NCBI GenBank assembly: GCA_965116355.1
Contig: OZ220679.1
Coordinates: forward strand, 1,798,001 to 1,862,000
Length of the DNA: 64,000 nucleotides
DNA from: UBA1127 sp965116355
Lineage (GTDB): Bacteria; Chloroflexota; Dehalococcoidia; Lucifugimonadales; UBA1127
Reading direction: 5' to 3'
The position numbers and the translations under genes were made by a program. This document shows positions 8,816 through 17,512 of the stretch, one piece after another. The notes below the pieces were generated by a model that saw nothing but the letters and a program-made list of their open reading frames with translations, searched no databases and was not told the origin of the DNA. How positions within the stretch are numbered: position 1 is the stretch's first letter; each line of letters begins with the position of its first letter.

Positions 8816-9687
8816 CGCAGGGCAGCCGTCAGCGCGCGGATGTGCTCGGGCCCGGTGCCGCAGCAGCCGCCGACGATGCTGACGCCCATGCGCGCCAGCT
8901 CCGCGAAGTGCGGGGCCATGTACTCCGGGGACTCCGGGTAGACGATGTCCGCGTCACGGATGGACGGGATGCCCGCGTTGGAGTGGATGATCGTGTAGGC
9001 GCTGGAGGCGCTGCGGATCTCGCGGGCGACGGCGACCATGTCCTCGATGCCGTTGCCGCAGTTGGCGCCCACCACGTCCGCGCCGGCCTGCTGCAGGCGT
9101 TCCATCGCCTCCGCCGGCGACAGGCCCATGATGGTGATGAAGCCGTCGTCGCCGCGGTCGAAGACCATGCTGGCCATGATGGGCAGGTCCGTGTGCTCCT
9201 TCGCCGCCGCTATGGCGATCTCCGCCTCCTGCACCACGCGCAGTGTCTCGAACAGGACGGCGTCGACGCCACCTTCCGCGAGGGCGACCACCTGCTCGGC
9301 GTAGGCGTCCCGCATCTCGCCGGGGTGCACGCGGCCGAGGGGCAGCGGAAACTCGCCGAGGGGTCCAACGGAGCCGACGACGTAGCCCCCCGCCCCCGCC
9401 TGCGACCTGGCGTGCCGGGCCGCTTCCCGGTTGAACTCGGCCACGCGGTCGCCGAAGCCGTACTTGCCGAGGCTGTAGCGGTTGCCGCCGAAGGTGTTGG
9501 TGAGCACCATCTCCGCGCCGGCGTCGAGGTAGGCGGCGGCCATGCCGCGCACCACATCGCCGTTGGTGACGTTGAACTCCTCGGCGCACTGCCAGGACTC
9601 GAGGCCGCTCTGCTGCAGGTACGTCCACGTGGCGCCGTCGGACACCATGACGCGCCCCGTCGCGAGGCGCTCCATCAGGGTTGCCAT
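8812..9687 (-). CDS. homocysteine S-methyltransferase family protein
   Basis: This 291-aa TIM-barrel enzyme belongs to the Pfam S-methyl_trans family, which moves a methyl group from a donor (betaine, S-methylmethionine or methyl-folate) to homocysteine. The three zinc-binding cysteines are visible in G-A-N-C (about residue 210) and G-G-C-C-G-T (about 275-276). The barrel starts with S-D-G-A-T and includes E-M-V-L-T-N-T-F-G-G-N. The ATG at 9687 shares one base with the stop of the upstream methyltransferase gene (TGATG), so translation is coupled. It ends the operon with the methyltransferase and methylenetetrahydrofolate reductase genes and probably makes methionine. The methyl donor is uncertain. 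Confidence 0.88.
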   Translation of the reverse strand: MATLMERLATGRVMVSDGATWTYLQQSGLESWQCAEEFNVTNGDVVRGMAAAYLDAGAEMVLTNTFGGNRYSLGKYGFGDRVAEFNREAARHARSQAGAGGYVVGSVGPLGEFPLPLGRVHPGEMRDAYAEQVVALAEGGVDAVLFETLRVVQEAEIAIAAAKEHTDLPIMASMVFDRGDDGFITIMGLSPAEAMERLQQAGADVVGANCGNGIEDMVAVAREIRSASSAYTIIHSNAGIPSIRDADIVYPESPEYMAPHFAELARMGVSIVGGCCGTGPEHIRALTAALR

Positions 9688-10826
9688 CACACCGCCTCCG
9701 CGGGGGCCCTGGAGATGAGGAAGGACTCATCGGTGAACCAGAGGCCGTTGTACTTTTGGAGGACCGACTGCGTCACGTCGAGGTAGTCGCCGCGGGTCAT
9801 GGCGTCCCGGAGGCGGTCGTCGTCCGTCTGCGCGACGTAGGTGGCGGCGTTCCAGGCCGCCAGGAGCGCGGAGGTGCCGATGTTGCTCTCGACCTCCTCC
9901 GGCTGGAGCTGGAGCTCGTAGCGAAACTCGGCGCGGGAGTCCGGGTAGCTGAGGAAGCGCAGGTCGGGGTTGGACTCGCCGAGCTGGGTGCGGAGCTCCC
10001 GCATGAGGTCGAAGCGCGGGGTGCGGAAGGGGTCCTCGTCGGGCCAGAGGGTGCGGATGATCTCCATGCCGGGGTCCTTGCCCGTCGACTGCACGACGAC
10101 CATGCTGCCGCCGGGCGCAAGGGCGCGGGCGAGGGGCGCGAGGACGGTCCTGATCTTCGCGGGGGCAGGCTGGGTCGCGCGGAAGGGCTGCGCGGCCAGC
10201 ATGAGGTCGTAGGCGAGGCCGTCGCCGCCGCGCTGCGGGATGACGGGGGCCAGCGGCCACTCCTGGTCCTTGCGGTAGATGATCAGGACGGAGGGGGCCG
10301 CGTAGACGGGATTGCCCGTCCGCTCGCTGGGGCGCGTCTGCCACCACTCGCGGACGAGGGGCAGGAGCTCGCGGATCTGCTCGTCGAACTCGTAGGCGGT
10401 GTTGCCCTCGAAGGGGACTTCCATCCAGTTGATGCGCGCCTGCTTCTCCTCCGTCGAGGGCCAGAGCCAGGGGGCCTCCGTGTAGAGCATGTTGGTGACG
10501 GCGAGCACCGTCTGGGGGTGCTCGCTCAGGCGGTCGCCCATGCGCTCGAGGCTGAGGCGGACGTCCTCGTGGCTTATCTCCTTGCCGACGACGAGGAAGG
10601 GCACGGTGGGGAAGCGCCGGTGGAGGTGGCGCATGAGCCGAGTGAGGACGGTGGCGTCGCCCATTCCGGCGTCGAAGACGCGGAGCGCCGGCTGGACGGG
10701 CTGGAGGTAGCGGATGTCCATGGCGACGCGGCGGGCGATGATCTGCTTCTCATTGCAGGTGGAAACGAACTGCAGGTACTTCTCGCGGTTGTCGAAGAAG
10801 CGGAGCGACGGGGCCTGGTTTTCCAT
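9687..10826 (-). CDS. SAM-dependent methyltransferase-like protein of unknown substrate
   Basis: This 379-aa protein has a class I methyltransferase motif I, V-F-D-A-G-M-G-D-A-T-V-L, near residues 50-61, a Y-D-L-M-L-A-A-Q stretch in the middle and A-P-G-G-S-M-V-V-V as a post-motif strand. That points to S-adenosylmethionine binding, with a long insertion between the early and late parts of the fold. I do not recognise the subfamily. It sits in an operon between methylenetetrahydrofolate reductase (upstream) and homocysteine S-methyltransferase (one-base overlap downstream), so its job is probably linked to methyl-group metabolism. The cofactor assignment is motif-based; the acceptor is unknown. 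Confidence 0.6.
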   Translation of the reverse strand: MENQAPSLRFFDNREKYLQFVSTCNEKQIIARRVAMDIRYLQPVQPALRVFDAGMGDATVLTRLMRHLHRRFPTVPFLVVGKEISHEDVRLSLERMGDRLSEHPQTVLAVTNMLYTEAPWLWPSTEEKQARINWMEVPFEGNTAYEFDEQIRELLPLVREWWQTRPSERTGNPVYAAPSVLIIYRKDQEWPLAPVIPQRGGDGLAYDLMLAAQPFRATQPAPAKIRTVLAPLARALAPGGSMVVVQSTGKDPGMEIIRTLWPDEDPFRTPRFDLMRELRTQLGESNPDLRFLSYPDSRAEFRYELQLQPEEVESNIGTSALLAAWNAATYVAQTDDDRLRDAMTRGDYLDVTQSVLQKYNGLWFTDESFLISRAPAEAV

Positions 10827-10874
10827 TGCGTCCGATGTCCTCCCACGGCGGCCTCGCTAGAGGCCGCGGCCTTC

Positions 10875-11753
10875 TCAAAGGCCGGCCTCCTCCAGCACCC
10901 TCGGCAGCCGCGACTCCCAGCCCGCCGCGATGAGGTGCACGCCCTGGCACATGCCCTGCAGCCCGCGAATGGTGCGGGCGGCTATCTCAATGCTGACCTG
11001 CGAGCGCTCCTCCGGCGTTTCCGCCTTCTCCATGTCGTTGATGATGGCCTCCGGCACGGTGATGCCGGGGACCTTCTCGTTCAGGAAGCGGGCCATGTCG
11101 GCGGACTTGAGCATGATGATGCTGGGGAGCATGGGCACGCCCATGCCGGCGGTGGCCTCGGCATAGCGCTCGTAGTCAGCGGGGTCGTAGACGGCCTGGG
11201 TCTGGAAGAACCGGGCGCCGGCGTCGACCTTCAGCTGCACGCGGCTGAGCTCGAAGTCGAGGTCGTCGGCGCCGGGGTTGGCGACGGCGCCCGCGAAGAA
11301 GTCCGGCGTGCCGCGGAGGGCGTTGCCGTTGATGTCGGCGCCCTCCGTCAGCGCCCTGACGGCGCCGAGCAGGCCGACGGCGTCGAAGTCAAAAACAGGC
11401 TTGGCCTCGGGGTGGTCGCCGATGGTTGGCGGGTCGCCGCCCATGCAGACGACGTTGCCGATGCCCATGGCGCCCGCGCCGAGCAGATCGGCCTGCAGGG
11501 CGATGCGGTTGCGGTCGCGGCAGGTGAGCTGCAGGATGCTCTCGACGCCGCGGTCGAGGAGCAGCCGGGCGGCGGCGAGGGGGACCATCGCCATCTTGGC
11601 GGTGTAGGAGTCGGTGAGGTTGAAGGCGGTGACCTTGTCCTTGAGCAGGTCCGCCTTCTCATAGAGGGAGTCGAGGTTGGTGCCCTTGGGCGGGCTCAAC
11701 TCGGCGGTCACGGCAAACGTACCGCCAGTCAGCTTGTCCTTGAGATTGCTCAT
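10875..11753 (-). CDS. methylenetetrahydrofolate reductase (MetF-like)
   Basis: This 292-aa FAD TIM-barrel enzyme reduces 5,10-methylene-THF to 5-methyl-THF, the methyl donor for methionine synthesis. Typical motifs are E-L-S-P-P-K-G-T-N near residue 20, then F-N-L-T-D, Q-L-T-C-R-D-R-N, V-V-C-M-G-G-D-P-P and Q-T-Q-A-V-Y-D near residue 187. The length fits the bacterial enzyme, which lacks the eukaryotic regulatory domain. It is the first gene of the minus-strand one-carbon operon and diverges from formate-THF ligase, so the two may share control. Confidence 0.9.
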   Translation of the reverse strand: MSNLKDKLTGGTFAVTAELSPPKGTNLDSLYEKADLLKDKVTAFNLTDSYTAKMAMVPLAAARLLLDRGVESILQLTCRDRNRIALQADLLGAGAMGIGNVVCMGGDPPTIGDHPEAKPVFDFDAVGLLGAVRALTEGADINGNALRGTPDFFAGAVANPGADDLDFELSRVQLKVDAGARFFQTQAVYDPADYERYAEATAGMGVPMLPSIIMLKSADMARFLNEKVPGITVPEAIINDMEKAETPEERSQVSIEIAARTIRGLQGMCQGVHLIAAGWESRLPRVLEEAGL

Positions 11754-11818
11754 GCGTTCCCCCCTCGTTTAGCATGACGGCGTCGTAGAGACGCAGGCAT
11801 GGTCAAGGCTGCGAGGGC

Positions 11819-11846
11819 ATTGTAACATACTCGTCAGTGTATACAA
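11819..11846 (-). promoter_or_regulatory. promoter for the minus-strand one-carbon operon
   Basis: Read on the minus strand, TTGTAT (11846-11841) is 16 bases from TACAAT (11824-11819). A TG one base before the -10 makes it an extended -10. It lies about 65 bases before the reductase start codon in the divergent 255-bp gap. No equally good promoter was found for the ligase on the plus strand. Confidence 0.5.
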
Positions 11847-12008
11847 GCTATCGATTACCTGCGCTGGCGGGAATAATGAATTCGGCCCTATCATGGGGCC
11901 TGTTGGAAGGCGCGTCAAGGGGAGCAGACAGGGAACCTGAACGAGGCGAAGAGCGGCTCGCACAGTTGTGACTGACCTGTGTGCGGACGCCGGTATTGGA
12001 GGAGCAGC

Positions 12009-13631
12009 ATGAAGCCGATTGCGGAAGTCGCCGAGAGCCTGGGGCTGGACACGGCAGCCCTCATCCCGCAGGGACACTACAAGGCGAAGATCCCCCTCGA
12101 CGCCATCCGCGAGGGCGGAAAGCGGGGCAAGATGGTGGTCGTCACGGGCATCACGCCGACGCCGGCGGGCGAGGGCAAGACGACGACGACCGTCGGGCTG
12201 ACGCAGGCGATGGGCCGGCTGGGCAAGAACGTGGTGGCCACGCTGCGGGAGCCGTCGCTGGGGCCAATCTTCGGCATCAAGGGCGGCGGAACGGGCGGCG
12301 GGCTCTCGCTGGTGGAGCCGCAGGACGAGGTCAACATCCACTTCACCGGCGACGCGCACGCGGTCGGCTCGGCGCACAACCTGCTGGCGGCGCTGACGGA
12401 CAACGCGGCGCAGCGGGGGCAGGTGCCGGGCTTCCGGCCGGAGCGGATCTCGTGGCGGCGGGTGACGGACGTCGAGGACCGGGCGCTGCGGAGCATCGTC
12501 ACGGGGCTGGGCGGCTCGGCGAACGCGCCGCTGCGCGAGTCGGGCTTCGATATCGTGACGGCGTCGGAGATTATGGCGGTGCTGGCGCTGAGCCGCGACC
12601 TGGACAACCTGCGGGAGCGGCTGAGCCGGATCGTCGTCGGGTACACGGAGGAGAACGCGCCGGTGACGGCGTCGGACGTGAACGCCGTCGGCTCGCTGAT
12701 GTCGCTGCTGCGGCACGCCATCCTGCCGAACCTGGTGCAGACGACGGAGGGGCAGCCGGTCATCGTGCACGCGGGGCCCTTCGGCAACATCGCGCACGGG
12801 TGCAGCTCGGTGGTCGGCGACCGGCTGGCGCTGGGGTACGCGGACTACGTGCTTTCGGAGGCCGGGTTCGGCGCGGACCTGGGTTTCGAGAAGTTCATGC
12901 ATATCAAGGCACGCTTCAACGGGCTGGAGCCGAGCGCGGCGGTGCTGGTCGCGACGGTGCGGGCCGTCAAGTACCACGGCGGCGTGGCGGTGCGCGACCT
13001 GGACACGCCCGACGAGGACGCCGTGCGTCGGGGCATGGAGAACCTGACGCACCTCATCGGCGTGGTACGGGCGACGGGCCTGCCGGTGGTGGTGGCGGTC
13101 AACTACTTCCCGACGGACACGCAGGCCGAGACGGACATCGTCAAGCGCGGCTGCGAGGACGCGGGGGCCTTCGCGGCCGTCGAGAGCCGGGTCTTCGGCG
13201 AGGGCGGGGCCGGCGGCATCGAGCTGGCCGAGGCGCTCATCCAAGCGACGGAGGGCCCGCAGCCGGAGATTGGCTACTTCTACCCGGAGGACGCCTCCAT
13301 CCAGGACAAGGTGCTGGCGCTGGCGAAGACCGTCTACAACGCCGAGAACGTCAGTTGGAGCGCGGCGTCGCAGCGGACGCTTCGCGGGTTCGAGGCCAAC
13401 GGCTGGGGCGGCCTGCCGGTGTGCATGGCCAAGACCAACGCGTCGATCTCGCACCAGGCGTCGCTGCGGGGGCGGCCGTCAGGATACACCTTCGAGATCA
13501 ACGACGTGCGCGCGTCGGTGGGCGCGGGGTTCATCTACCCCATCGCGGGGAGCATCGTCACGATGCCCGGGCTGCCGGGGTCGCCGCGCGCGCTGGACGT
13601 GGACGCGAAGGGCAACATCCTGGACCTGTAG
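12009..13631 (+). CDS. fhs: formate-tetrahydrofolate ligase
   Basis: This 540-aa enzyme makes 10-formyl-THF from formate, THF and ATP, feeding purine synthesis or the methyl branch of one-carbon metabolism. The ATP-binding loop T-P-A-G-E-G-K-T-T-T is at residues 51-60, followed by the family-specific R-E-P-S-L-G-P-I-F-G-I-K-G-G and N-I-H-F-T-G-D. The C-terminus has the usual S-A-G-F-I-Y-P-like block (here G-A-G-F-I-Y-P). The ATG at 12009 has GGAGGAG 5 bases upstream. The length is close to the usual 555-560. The divergent reductase/methyltransferase operon suggests a local one-carbon cluster. Confidence 0.97.
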   Translation: MKPIAEVAESLGLDTAALIPQGHYKAKIPLDAIREGGKRGKMVVVTGITPTPAGEGKTTTTVGLTQAMGRLGKNVVATLREPSLGPIFGIKGGGTGGGLSLVEPQDEVNIHFTGDAHAVGSAHNLLAALTDNAAQRGQVPGFRPERISWRRVTDVEDRALRSIVTGLGGSANAPLRESGFDIVTASEIMAVLALSRDLDNLRERLSRIVVGYTEENAPVTASDVNAVGSLMSLLRHAILPNLVQTTEGQPVIVHAGPFGNIAHGCSSVVGDRLALGYADYVLSEAGFGADLGFEKFMHIKARFNGLEPSAAVLVATVRAVKYHGGVAVRDLDTPDEDAVRRGMENLTHLIGVVRATGLPVVVAVNYFPTDTQAETDIVKRGCEDAGAFAAVESRVFGEGGAGGIELAEALIQATEGPQPEIGYFYPEDASIQDKVLALAKTVYNAENVSWSAASQRTLRGFEANGWGGLPVCMAKTNASISHQASLRGRPSGYTFEINDVRASVGAGFIYPIAGSIVTMPGLPGSPRALDVDAKGNILDL

Positions 13632-13680
13632 GGCGTCCGTCCGGACGGCTGGATGGCCTTCCGGCGGGGCGATTCGTCCT

Positions 13681-13756
13681 CGGAAATCGAATCGTAGCTG
13701 TAGAGGGCATTTGCAGCTACGAAAGCGTAAACTTTTTTTGAAACGAATCGTAGCTG
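13681..13756. repeat. AT-rich intergenic element with CGTAGCTG inverted repeats and a T7 run
   Basis: The 125-bp gap holds TCGTAGCTG and its complement CAGCTACGA as a hairpin, then a T7 tract, then a second direct copy of AATCGTAGCTG. Similar CGTAGCTG motifs with T7 or A7 runs recur at 14880-15025 and 41030-41130. Confidence 0.5.
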
Positions 13757-14137
13757 TTAGAACCCTGTCCTCAGCTTCATTTCGAGGCGGACCATGGCGG
13801 TGAGGCTGTTCATGGCGCGGAAGAACAGGTCCGGTTTCGTACCGGGGTCCGCCAGGAATGTGGCGATCAAGACGCGCACCACCGCGACTTCCTCCGAGAG
13901 GCCGAAGGTCTCCCTGGCCTCCTGGAGCAGGGCGCGCTCCTCCGGCGTCAACGACTTGGCATAAATGCCGTGCTTGCGGGCGTTCTGGTTGCCGGGCTGG
14001 CCACCGCGCCGCCTCCTCACGACGCGCCGGCGGCGAGGCCTGGCCTCTACCGGGGCGGGTGCGACGGTCACCACGTTCATGGCTTCCTTCAAGGCTGCTT
14101 CGATTTCCTCTTGCGACAGGTCATTTGCGAGTACCAT
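13757..14137 (-). CDS. hypothetical protein with Arg-rich and GNQNARKHG motifs
   Basis: I do not recognise a function. The ATG at 14137 is chosen because AAGGAGG sits 5 bases upstream, giving 126 aa; an upstream in-frame start lacks this. The protein has an acidic N-terminal helix (S-Q-E-E-I-E-A-A-L-K-E-A), a strongly basic central stretch of about 12 residues, then G-G-Q-P-G-N-Q-N-A-R-K-H-G-I-Y. Similar G-N-x-N-A-x-K-H-G motifs occur in many short proteins, including terminase-small-subunit-like and other putative DNA-binding proteins. A nucleic-acid-binding role is therefore plausible but unproven. It is isolated between two repeat-rich spacers, and its 3' end abuts the CGTAGCTG element. 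Confidence 0.6.
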   Translation of the reverse strand: MVLANDLSQEEIEAALKEAMNVVTVAPAPVEARPRRRRVVRRRRGGQPGNQNARKHGIYAKSLTPEERALLQEARETFGLSEEVAVVRVLIATFLADPGTKPDLFFRAMNSLTAMVRLEMKLRTGF

Positions 14138-14210
14138 GGCCACCTCCTTGCGGGGAGGGTAGAGGGGCTTCGGACAGAAGGGCAAAACGCTCGTGTCAGG
14201 GGTGTTCGGG

Positions 14211-14252
14211 GAACCCCCACCCTAACCCTCCCCCTGCGAGGGGGAGGGGACT
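14211..14252. repeat. family E palindromic repeat
   Basis: CCCTAACC is followed by CCCCCTGCGAGGGGGAGGGG, a short inverted repeat. A related copy is at 16855-16894. Confidence 0.6.
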
Positions 14253-14293
14253 GAGGGCGAGGTTGGGCAGGAGGCAGTTGGAGGAGATGGGGA

Positions 14294-14692
14294 ATGGCGG
14301 GACTGCGGCACAAGCGGTTGGGCGAGGGCGTCGACACGACGGCGCCGGACGGGTCCGAGGTGCGCTTCCTGCTGCGCGGGGAGCGGGGCGAGCTGAACCA
14401 CTTCACGCTGCCGCCGGGGGCGACGTCGTCGGCGGTGGCGCACCACAGCATCGAGGAGGTCTGGCACTTCCTGAGCGGCGAGGGCGAGATGTGGCGCAGC
14501 GACGGGTCGGTAGAGGAGACGCTGACCGTGGGGCCGGGGGTGTGCCTCGACATCCCGACGGGCGTTCGGTTCCAGTTCCGCAACACGGGCGACGCGCCGC
14601 TGACGTTCCTTATCGCGACGCTGCCGCCGTGGCCGGGGGCGGAGGAGGCGTACGCCGTCGAGGGGAAGTGGGCGGCGGGCGAGGGCGTGTGA
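14294..14692 (+). CDS. cupin-domain protein
   Basis: This 132-aa protein folds as a single cupin barrel. The first motif region is H-H-S-I-E-E-V-W-H-F-L-S-G-E-G-E near residues 49-64, with His and Glu in metal-binding positions. The second is G-V-C-L-D-I-P-T-G-V-R-F-Q-F-R-N near residue 82-97. In the second motif the usual metal-binding His is replaced (P-T-G-V-R), so metal binding may be altered. Single cupins of this type are often small-molecule sensors or isomerases; no substrate is evident. It stands alone between a hypothetical gene and a long repeat-rich spacer. Confidence 0.75.
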   Translation: MAGLRHKRLGEGVDTTAPDGSEVRFLLRGERGELNHFTLPPGATSSAVAHHSIEEVWHFLSGEGEMWRSDGSVEETLTVGPGVCLDIPTGVRFQFRNTGDAPLTFLIATLPPWPGAEEAYAVEGKWAAGEGV

Positions 14693-14752
14693 CGCAGAGA
14701 CTGCCTCCTTCGTGAGCCTCAGGACGGGGTCAGGGCGAACGGGATAGGGTTC

Positions 14753-14809
14753 GTCGGGGTTCCTGCCCCGTATAGGAGTACGGGGTAGGCTCTTCGCAGG
14801 AACGACGAG
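14753..14809. repeat. family A repeat with a nested palindrome inserted at its loop
   Basis: The outer arms GTTCCTGC and GCAGGAAC match family A, but about 27 bases containing CCCCGTA and TACGGGG replace the normal 4-base loop. A second copy with the same insert is at 15092-15152. Confidence 0.6.
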
Positions 14810-15091
14810 CCGGGGAAAGGGGCAGGGGCTTCGTTTTGTTGGGTTTTTGCCACTACGTGCGTCGTTTCCTTTCCCTACGATTTGCCGCTCCGCCAGATAC
14901 GCTCGGCGGAGTCGTTCCGGCGCGAAAAAAATTCGACTCGCCGGGGAGATCCGTAGCTGGAAACGACTCCTTCAGATATGGAGTCGACTTCCGATTACGA
15001 CTGGGAACGACTGTCCGGGCTATGGGGGATGGCAGCGGCGGTGGGCCATCTGCGGGCGAGTCGTGAGTCGCCCCTGCGGAGGGGGCGCGTG

Positions 15092-15152
15092 GTCGGCATG
15101 GGTTCCCGCCCCGTATCGGAGTACGGGGCAGGCTCTGCGCGGGAACGACGAG
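15092..15152. repeat. second family A repeat with the same nested palindrome
   Basis: The outer arms GTTCCCGC and GCGGGAAC enclose CCCCGTATCGGAGTACGGGG and a short tail. Both arms carry compensatory changes relative to the 14753-14809 copy, which is consistent with selection on, or copying of, the folded form. Confidence 0.6.
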
Positions 15153-15585
15153 GCGGGGAGGTGGGCGGGGGCCGCGTGTTCGTGCTGCATGGGGGGAGGG
15201 TAGGGGGCTGCGGGAGAGTGCGCGCGGGGTTGGTGGCAGTGGGGTTGGGGTTCTGGGCACCGGCTTTCGCCGGTGAAACGATGGGGTGGAGGCAGGGGTC
15301 GCAGGGGTGGTTGGCGTGGGAAGAGTGCGGGTTGCGCAGAGTCTCCAGTCTCCCGGAGCCTCATCGAGAGTCTCCGGGAGACCCCTTCGACAGGCTCAGG
15401 GCGAACGGGGCGGGCGGCCACAAGCGCCGCCCCTACGGGCCCTGGATACCGTCCGCTGCCCCCGTAGCGGGGCTTCCGCCGGTATGACGGGTGGGTGGGA
15501 CAGTATGGCCCGGCGGCATTTCTGCTAGCATGGAGGGTAGACTGCATTCCGGGGGGCTCCGCTGAGAATCTTCTCCCACGGCTCC

Positions 15586-16854
15586 ATGTTCCACTCGTTC
15601 CGGCTGCCGGGCTTCAAGGCCTTCTACGTGCACAGCGCCTTCGCGGCCGTGGACATGAACGTGCGGATGGCCGTCCACGGCTGGCTTGTGCTCGAGCTCT
15701 CCAACGACTCCGAGTTCTGGGTGGGCATCTACGCGCTGGTGCTGGGCGCCGGACAGCTGCTGTTCTCGTCCTTCGCGGGGGCACTGGCCGACCGCTTCCA
15801 ACGGCGCGACGTGCTGCTGATCGAGGGGGTGCTCGGTGCGTCGCTGGCCGTCCTTGCGGCAGCCGCCGTCTATTTCGACGTCATGGAACTGTGGATGGCC
15901 ATCGGCATGGCCTTCTTCGTGGGGTGCCTGCGGGCGACGCGGTTCACGGCGACCAATCGCTTCGTGTACGACCTTGTGGGGCCGGAGCGGCTGGTGAACG
16001 GCGTCTCACTGTGGCGCATCGCGAACACGCCGGTGATGATCGCGGGGAGCATCCTTGCGGGCGCGATGATCGACTGGGTGGGCATCTGGGCCGCGTACGC
16101 GCTCGTCGCGGGGAGCCTCGCGTTCTCGCTGCCCTTCCTGCTGTTCATCGGCGTCAAGGGCGTGACGGAGGAGACGGGCGGGCGGCTCATCCGGCAGACG
16201 ATCGACGGGTTGAAGTACGCGTCGTCCAACACGGCGCTGCGGACGCTGTTCACGGTGAGCATCGTCATGGAGTTCCTGGGCTTCTCCTTCCTGGTGATGG
16301 TGCCGGTCATGGCCAAGAACGTGCTGGAGGCGGGAGGCCTCGGCCTGGGCTACATCAACGCGGGCGTCGGCGGGGGCATGTTCATCGCGACGCTGGTCAT
16401 GGCGGCGGTGGGCGACAAACACAACAAGCAGCGGATCATCGTCTACTACGCAATGGCGGCGGGGCTGGCGCTCATCGGGTTTGCGCTCTCGCCCTCCCTC
16501 CCCTACTCGCTGGCGTTTGCGGTGCTGTTCGCCGGGGCGGTGATGGGTTTCCTGAACGTCTACGACCTGACGCTGGGGGTCCTGCTCCAACTGGCGGCGC
16601 CGTCCCACATGCGCGGGCGGGCGGTGAGCCTGCACAGCCTGGCGATCTCGTTCACGGCGGTCGGCGGGTTCTTCATCGGCGGGCTGGGGAGCATCGTCAC
16701 GGTGCCGGTGATGCTGGCGGCCGCGGGCGGGGGCATCATCGTCAACGCCGTCTGGCGGCGGTCGGCGGTGCTGCGGGTCAGGGAGTTCGGGGCGCAGGCG
16801 GAGCTTGTGGACACCCCTCGCGGGGAACGCGACAATACGCTCGCGGGGGGGTGA
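15586..16854 (+). CDS. MFS transporter (MFS_3/EntS-like)
   Basis: This 422-aa protein has about 12 membrane segments and the same branch features as the transporter at 5410-6687. These include F-K-A-F-Y-V-H-S near the start, a D-R-F-Q-R-R-D cytoplasmic loop near residue 67 and H-M-R-G-R-A-V-S near residue 343. It is likely a proton-driven exporter of a small molecule; the substrate is unknown. The ATG at 15586 lacks a strong ribosome site. The gene is followed after a short family E repeat by a DinB-like gene. Confidence 0.85.
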   Translation: MFHSFRLPGFKAFYVHSAFAAVDMNVRMAVHGWLVLELSNDSEFWVGIYALVLGAGQLLFSSFAGALADRFQRRDVLLIEGVLGASLAVLAAAAVYFDVMELWMAIGMAFFVGCLRATRFTATNRFVYDLVGPERLVNGVSLWRIANTPVMIAGSILAGAMIDWVGIWAAYALVAGSLAFSLPFLLFIGVKGVTEETGGRLIRQTIDGLKYASSNTALRTLFTVSIVMEFLGFSFLVMVPVMAKNVLEAGGLGLGYINAGVGGGMFIATLVMAAVGDKHNKQRIIVYYAMAAGLALIGFALSPSLPYSLAFAVLFAGAVMGFLNVYDLTLGVLLQLAAPSHMRGRAVSLHSLAISFTAVGGFFIGGLGSIVTVPVMLAAAGGGIIVNAVWRRSAVLRVREFGAQAELVDTPRGERDNTLAGG

Positions 16855-16894
16855 CCCCCATCCCAACCTTCCCCCACGCGTGGGGGAAGGGGAA
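16855..16894. repeat. family E palindromic repeat
   Basis: CCCATCCCAACC precedes CCCCCACGCGTGGGGG and AAGGGG. It lies between the MFS gene and the DinB-like gene. Confidence 0.6.
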
Positions 16895-16919
16895 CGCCGG
16901 CAGCGAGCGGGAGGTACAC

Positions 16920-17459
16920 ATGGCTGACGTAAACGCGGCGACTGTCCAGAACTTCGTGACGATACTGCTCGACTACGCGAACGGGTCGCTGAAGCGGGCC
17001 GTCGACGGACTGACGGACGAGCAGGTCTTCCACCAGCCGACGGATGACACGAACAACATCGCGTGGCTGGCGTGGCACATGAACCGGTGGAAGGACTTTC
17101 AGGGCTCGCTGGTCACGGGCGAGGAGCAGGTGTGGGCCCGGGACGGCTGGTGCGAGCGGTTCGGCATTCCGGCGGAGCGGTCGGGCATCGGCGACACGTC
17201 GGAGCAGGTGGCCGCGTTCCGGCCGCCGCTGGAGCTGCTGTGGGGGTACACCGAGGCGGCGCACACGACGTTCATCGAGCGGGTCAACTCGCTCTCGCAT
17301 GAGCAGCTGGAGGAGATGGTGCAGTACATTCCCGGCCGCGGGGAGCCCCGGCCCAAGTGGCGGTCGATCCTGGGGGTGTGCTCGGACACGATGAAGCACA
17401 CGGGGCAGATCGAGTACCTGCGGGGGCTGATCACGGGGAAGGGGTGGTTCGGGGCGTAG
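16920..17459 (+). CDS. DinB-family protein
   Basis: This 179-aa protein resembles the DinB/mycothiol-transferase-like four-helix bundle. It starts with a helix L-D-Y-A-N-G-S-L-K-R-A-V-D-G-L and then L-T-D-E-Q-V-F-H-Q-P, N-I-A-W-L-A-W-H-M-N-R-W (putative metal His) and D-T-M-K-H-T-G-Q-I-E-Y-L-R-G-L near the C-terminus (second His). These are the classic metal-ligand positions of the DUF664/DinB_2 fold. Members act as thiol-dependent transferases or isomerases; the function here is unassigned. GGGAGG ends 6 bases before the ATG. The last 80 bases of the coding region are duplicated in decayed form at 17881-17958. Confidence 0.8.
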   Translation: MADVNAATVQNFVTILLDYANGSLKRAVDGLTDEQVFHQPTDDTNNIAWLAWHMNRWKDFQGSLVTGEEQVWARDGWCERFGIPAERSGIGDTSEQVAAFRPPLELLWGYTEAAHTTFIERVNSLSHEQLEEMVQYIPGRGEPRPKWRSILGVCSDTMKHTGQIEYLRGLITGKGWFGA

Positions 17460-17512
17460 GGGGAGTTTTAGCCTCAGCTACCATGAAGTGGGAAGGAGAG
17501 GAGGATCAACAA

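Larger units (their letters stand above)
14693..15585. other. 893-bp repeat-rich spacer without a credible gene
   Basis: Frames in this stretch have no ribosome sites, no family motifs and atypical composition, so I call no gene. It is built from dispersed repeats: a family B half-copy (about 14716-14742), two family A copies with nested inserts (14753-14809, 15092-15152), a T/A-tract element (14880-15025), family D (15053-15079 and 15411-15439), family C (15251-15284 and 15441-15492), and a family B copy (15383-15409). An inverted repeat around CTCCCGGAG lies at 15340-15382. A possible extended -10, TGCTAGCAT (15523-15531), lies just before the MFS gene. Confidence 0.7.

Noticed and set aside
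14978..15487. Possible 169-aa protein in the repeat-rich spacer
   Set aside because: It is assembled from dispersed repeats, lacks a ribosome site and shows no family motif.
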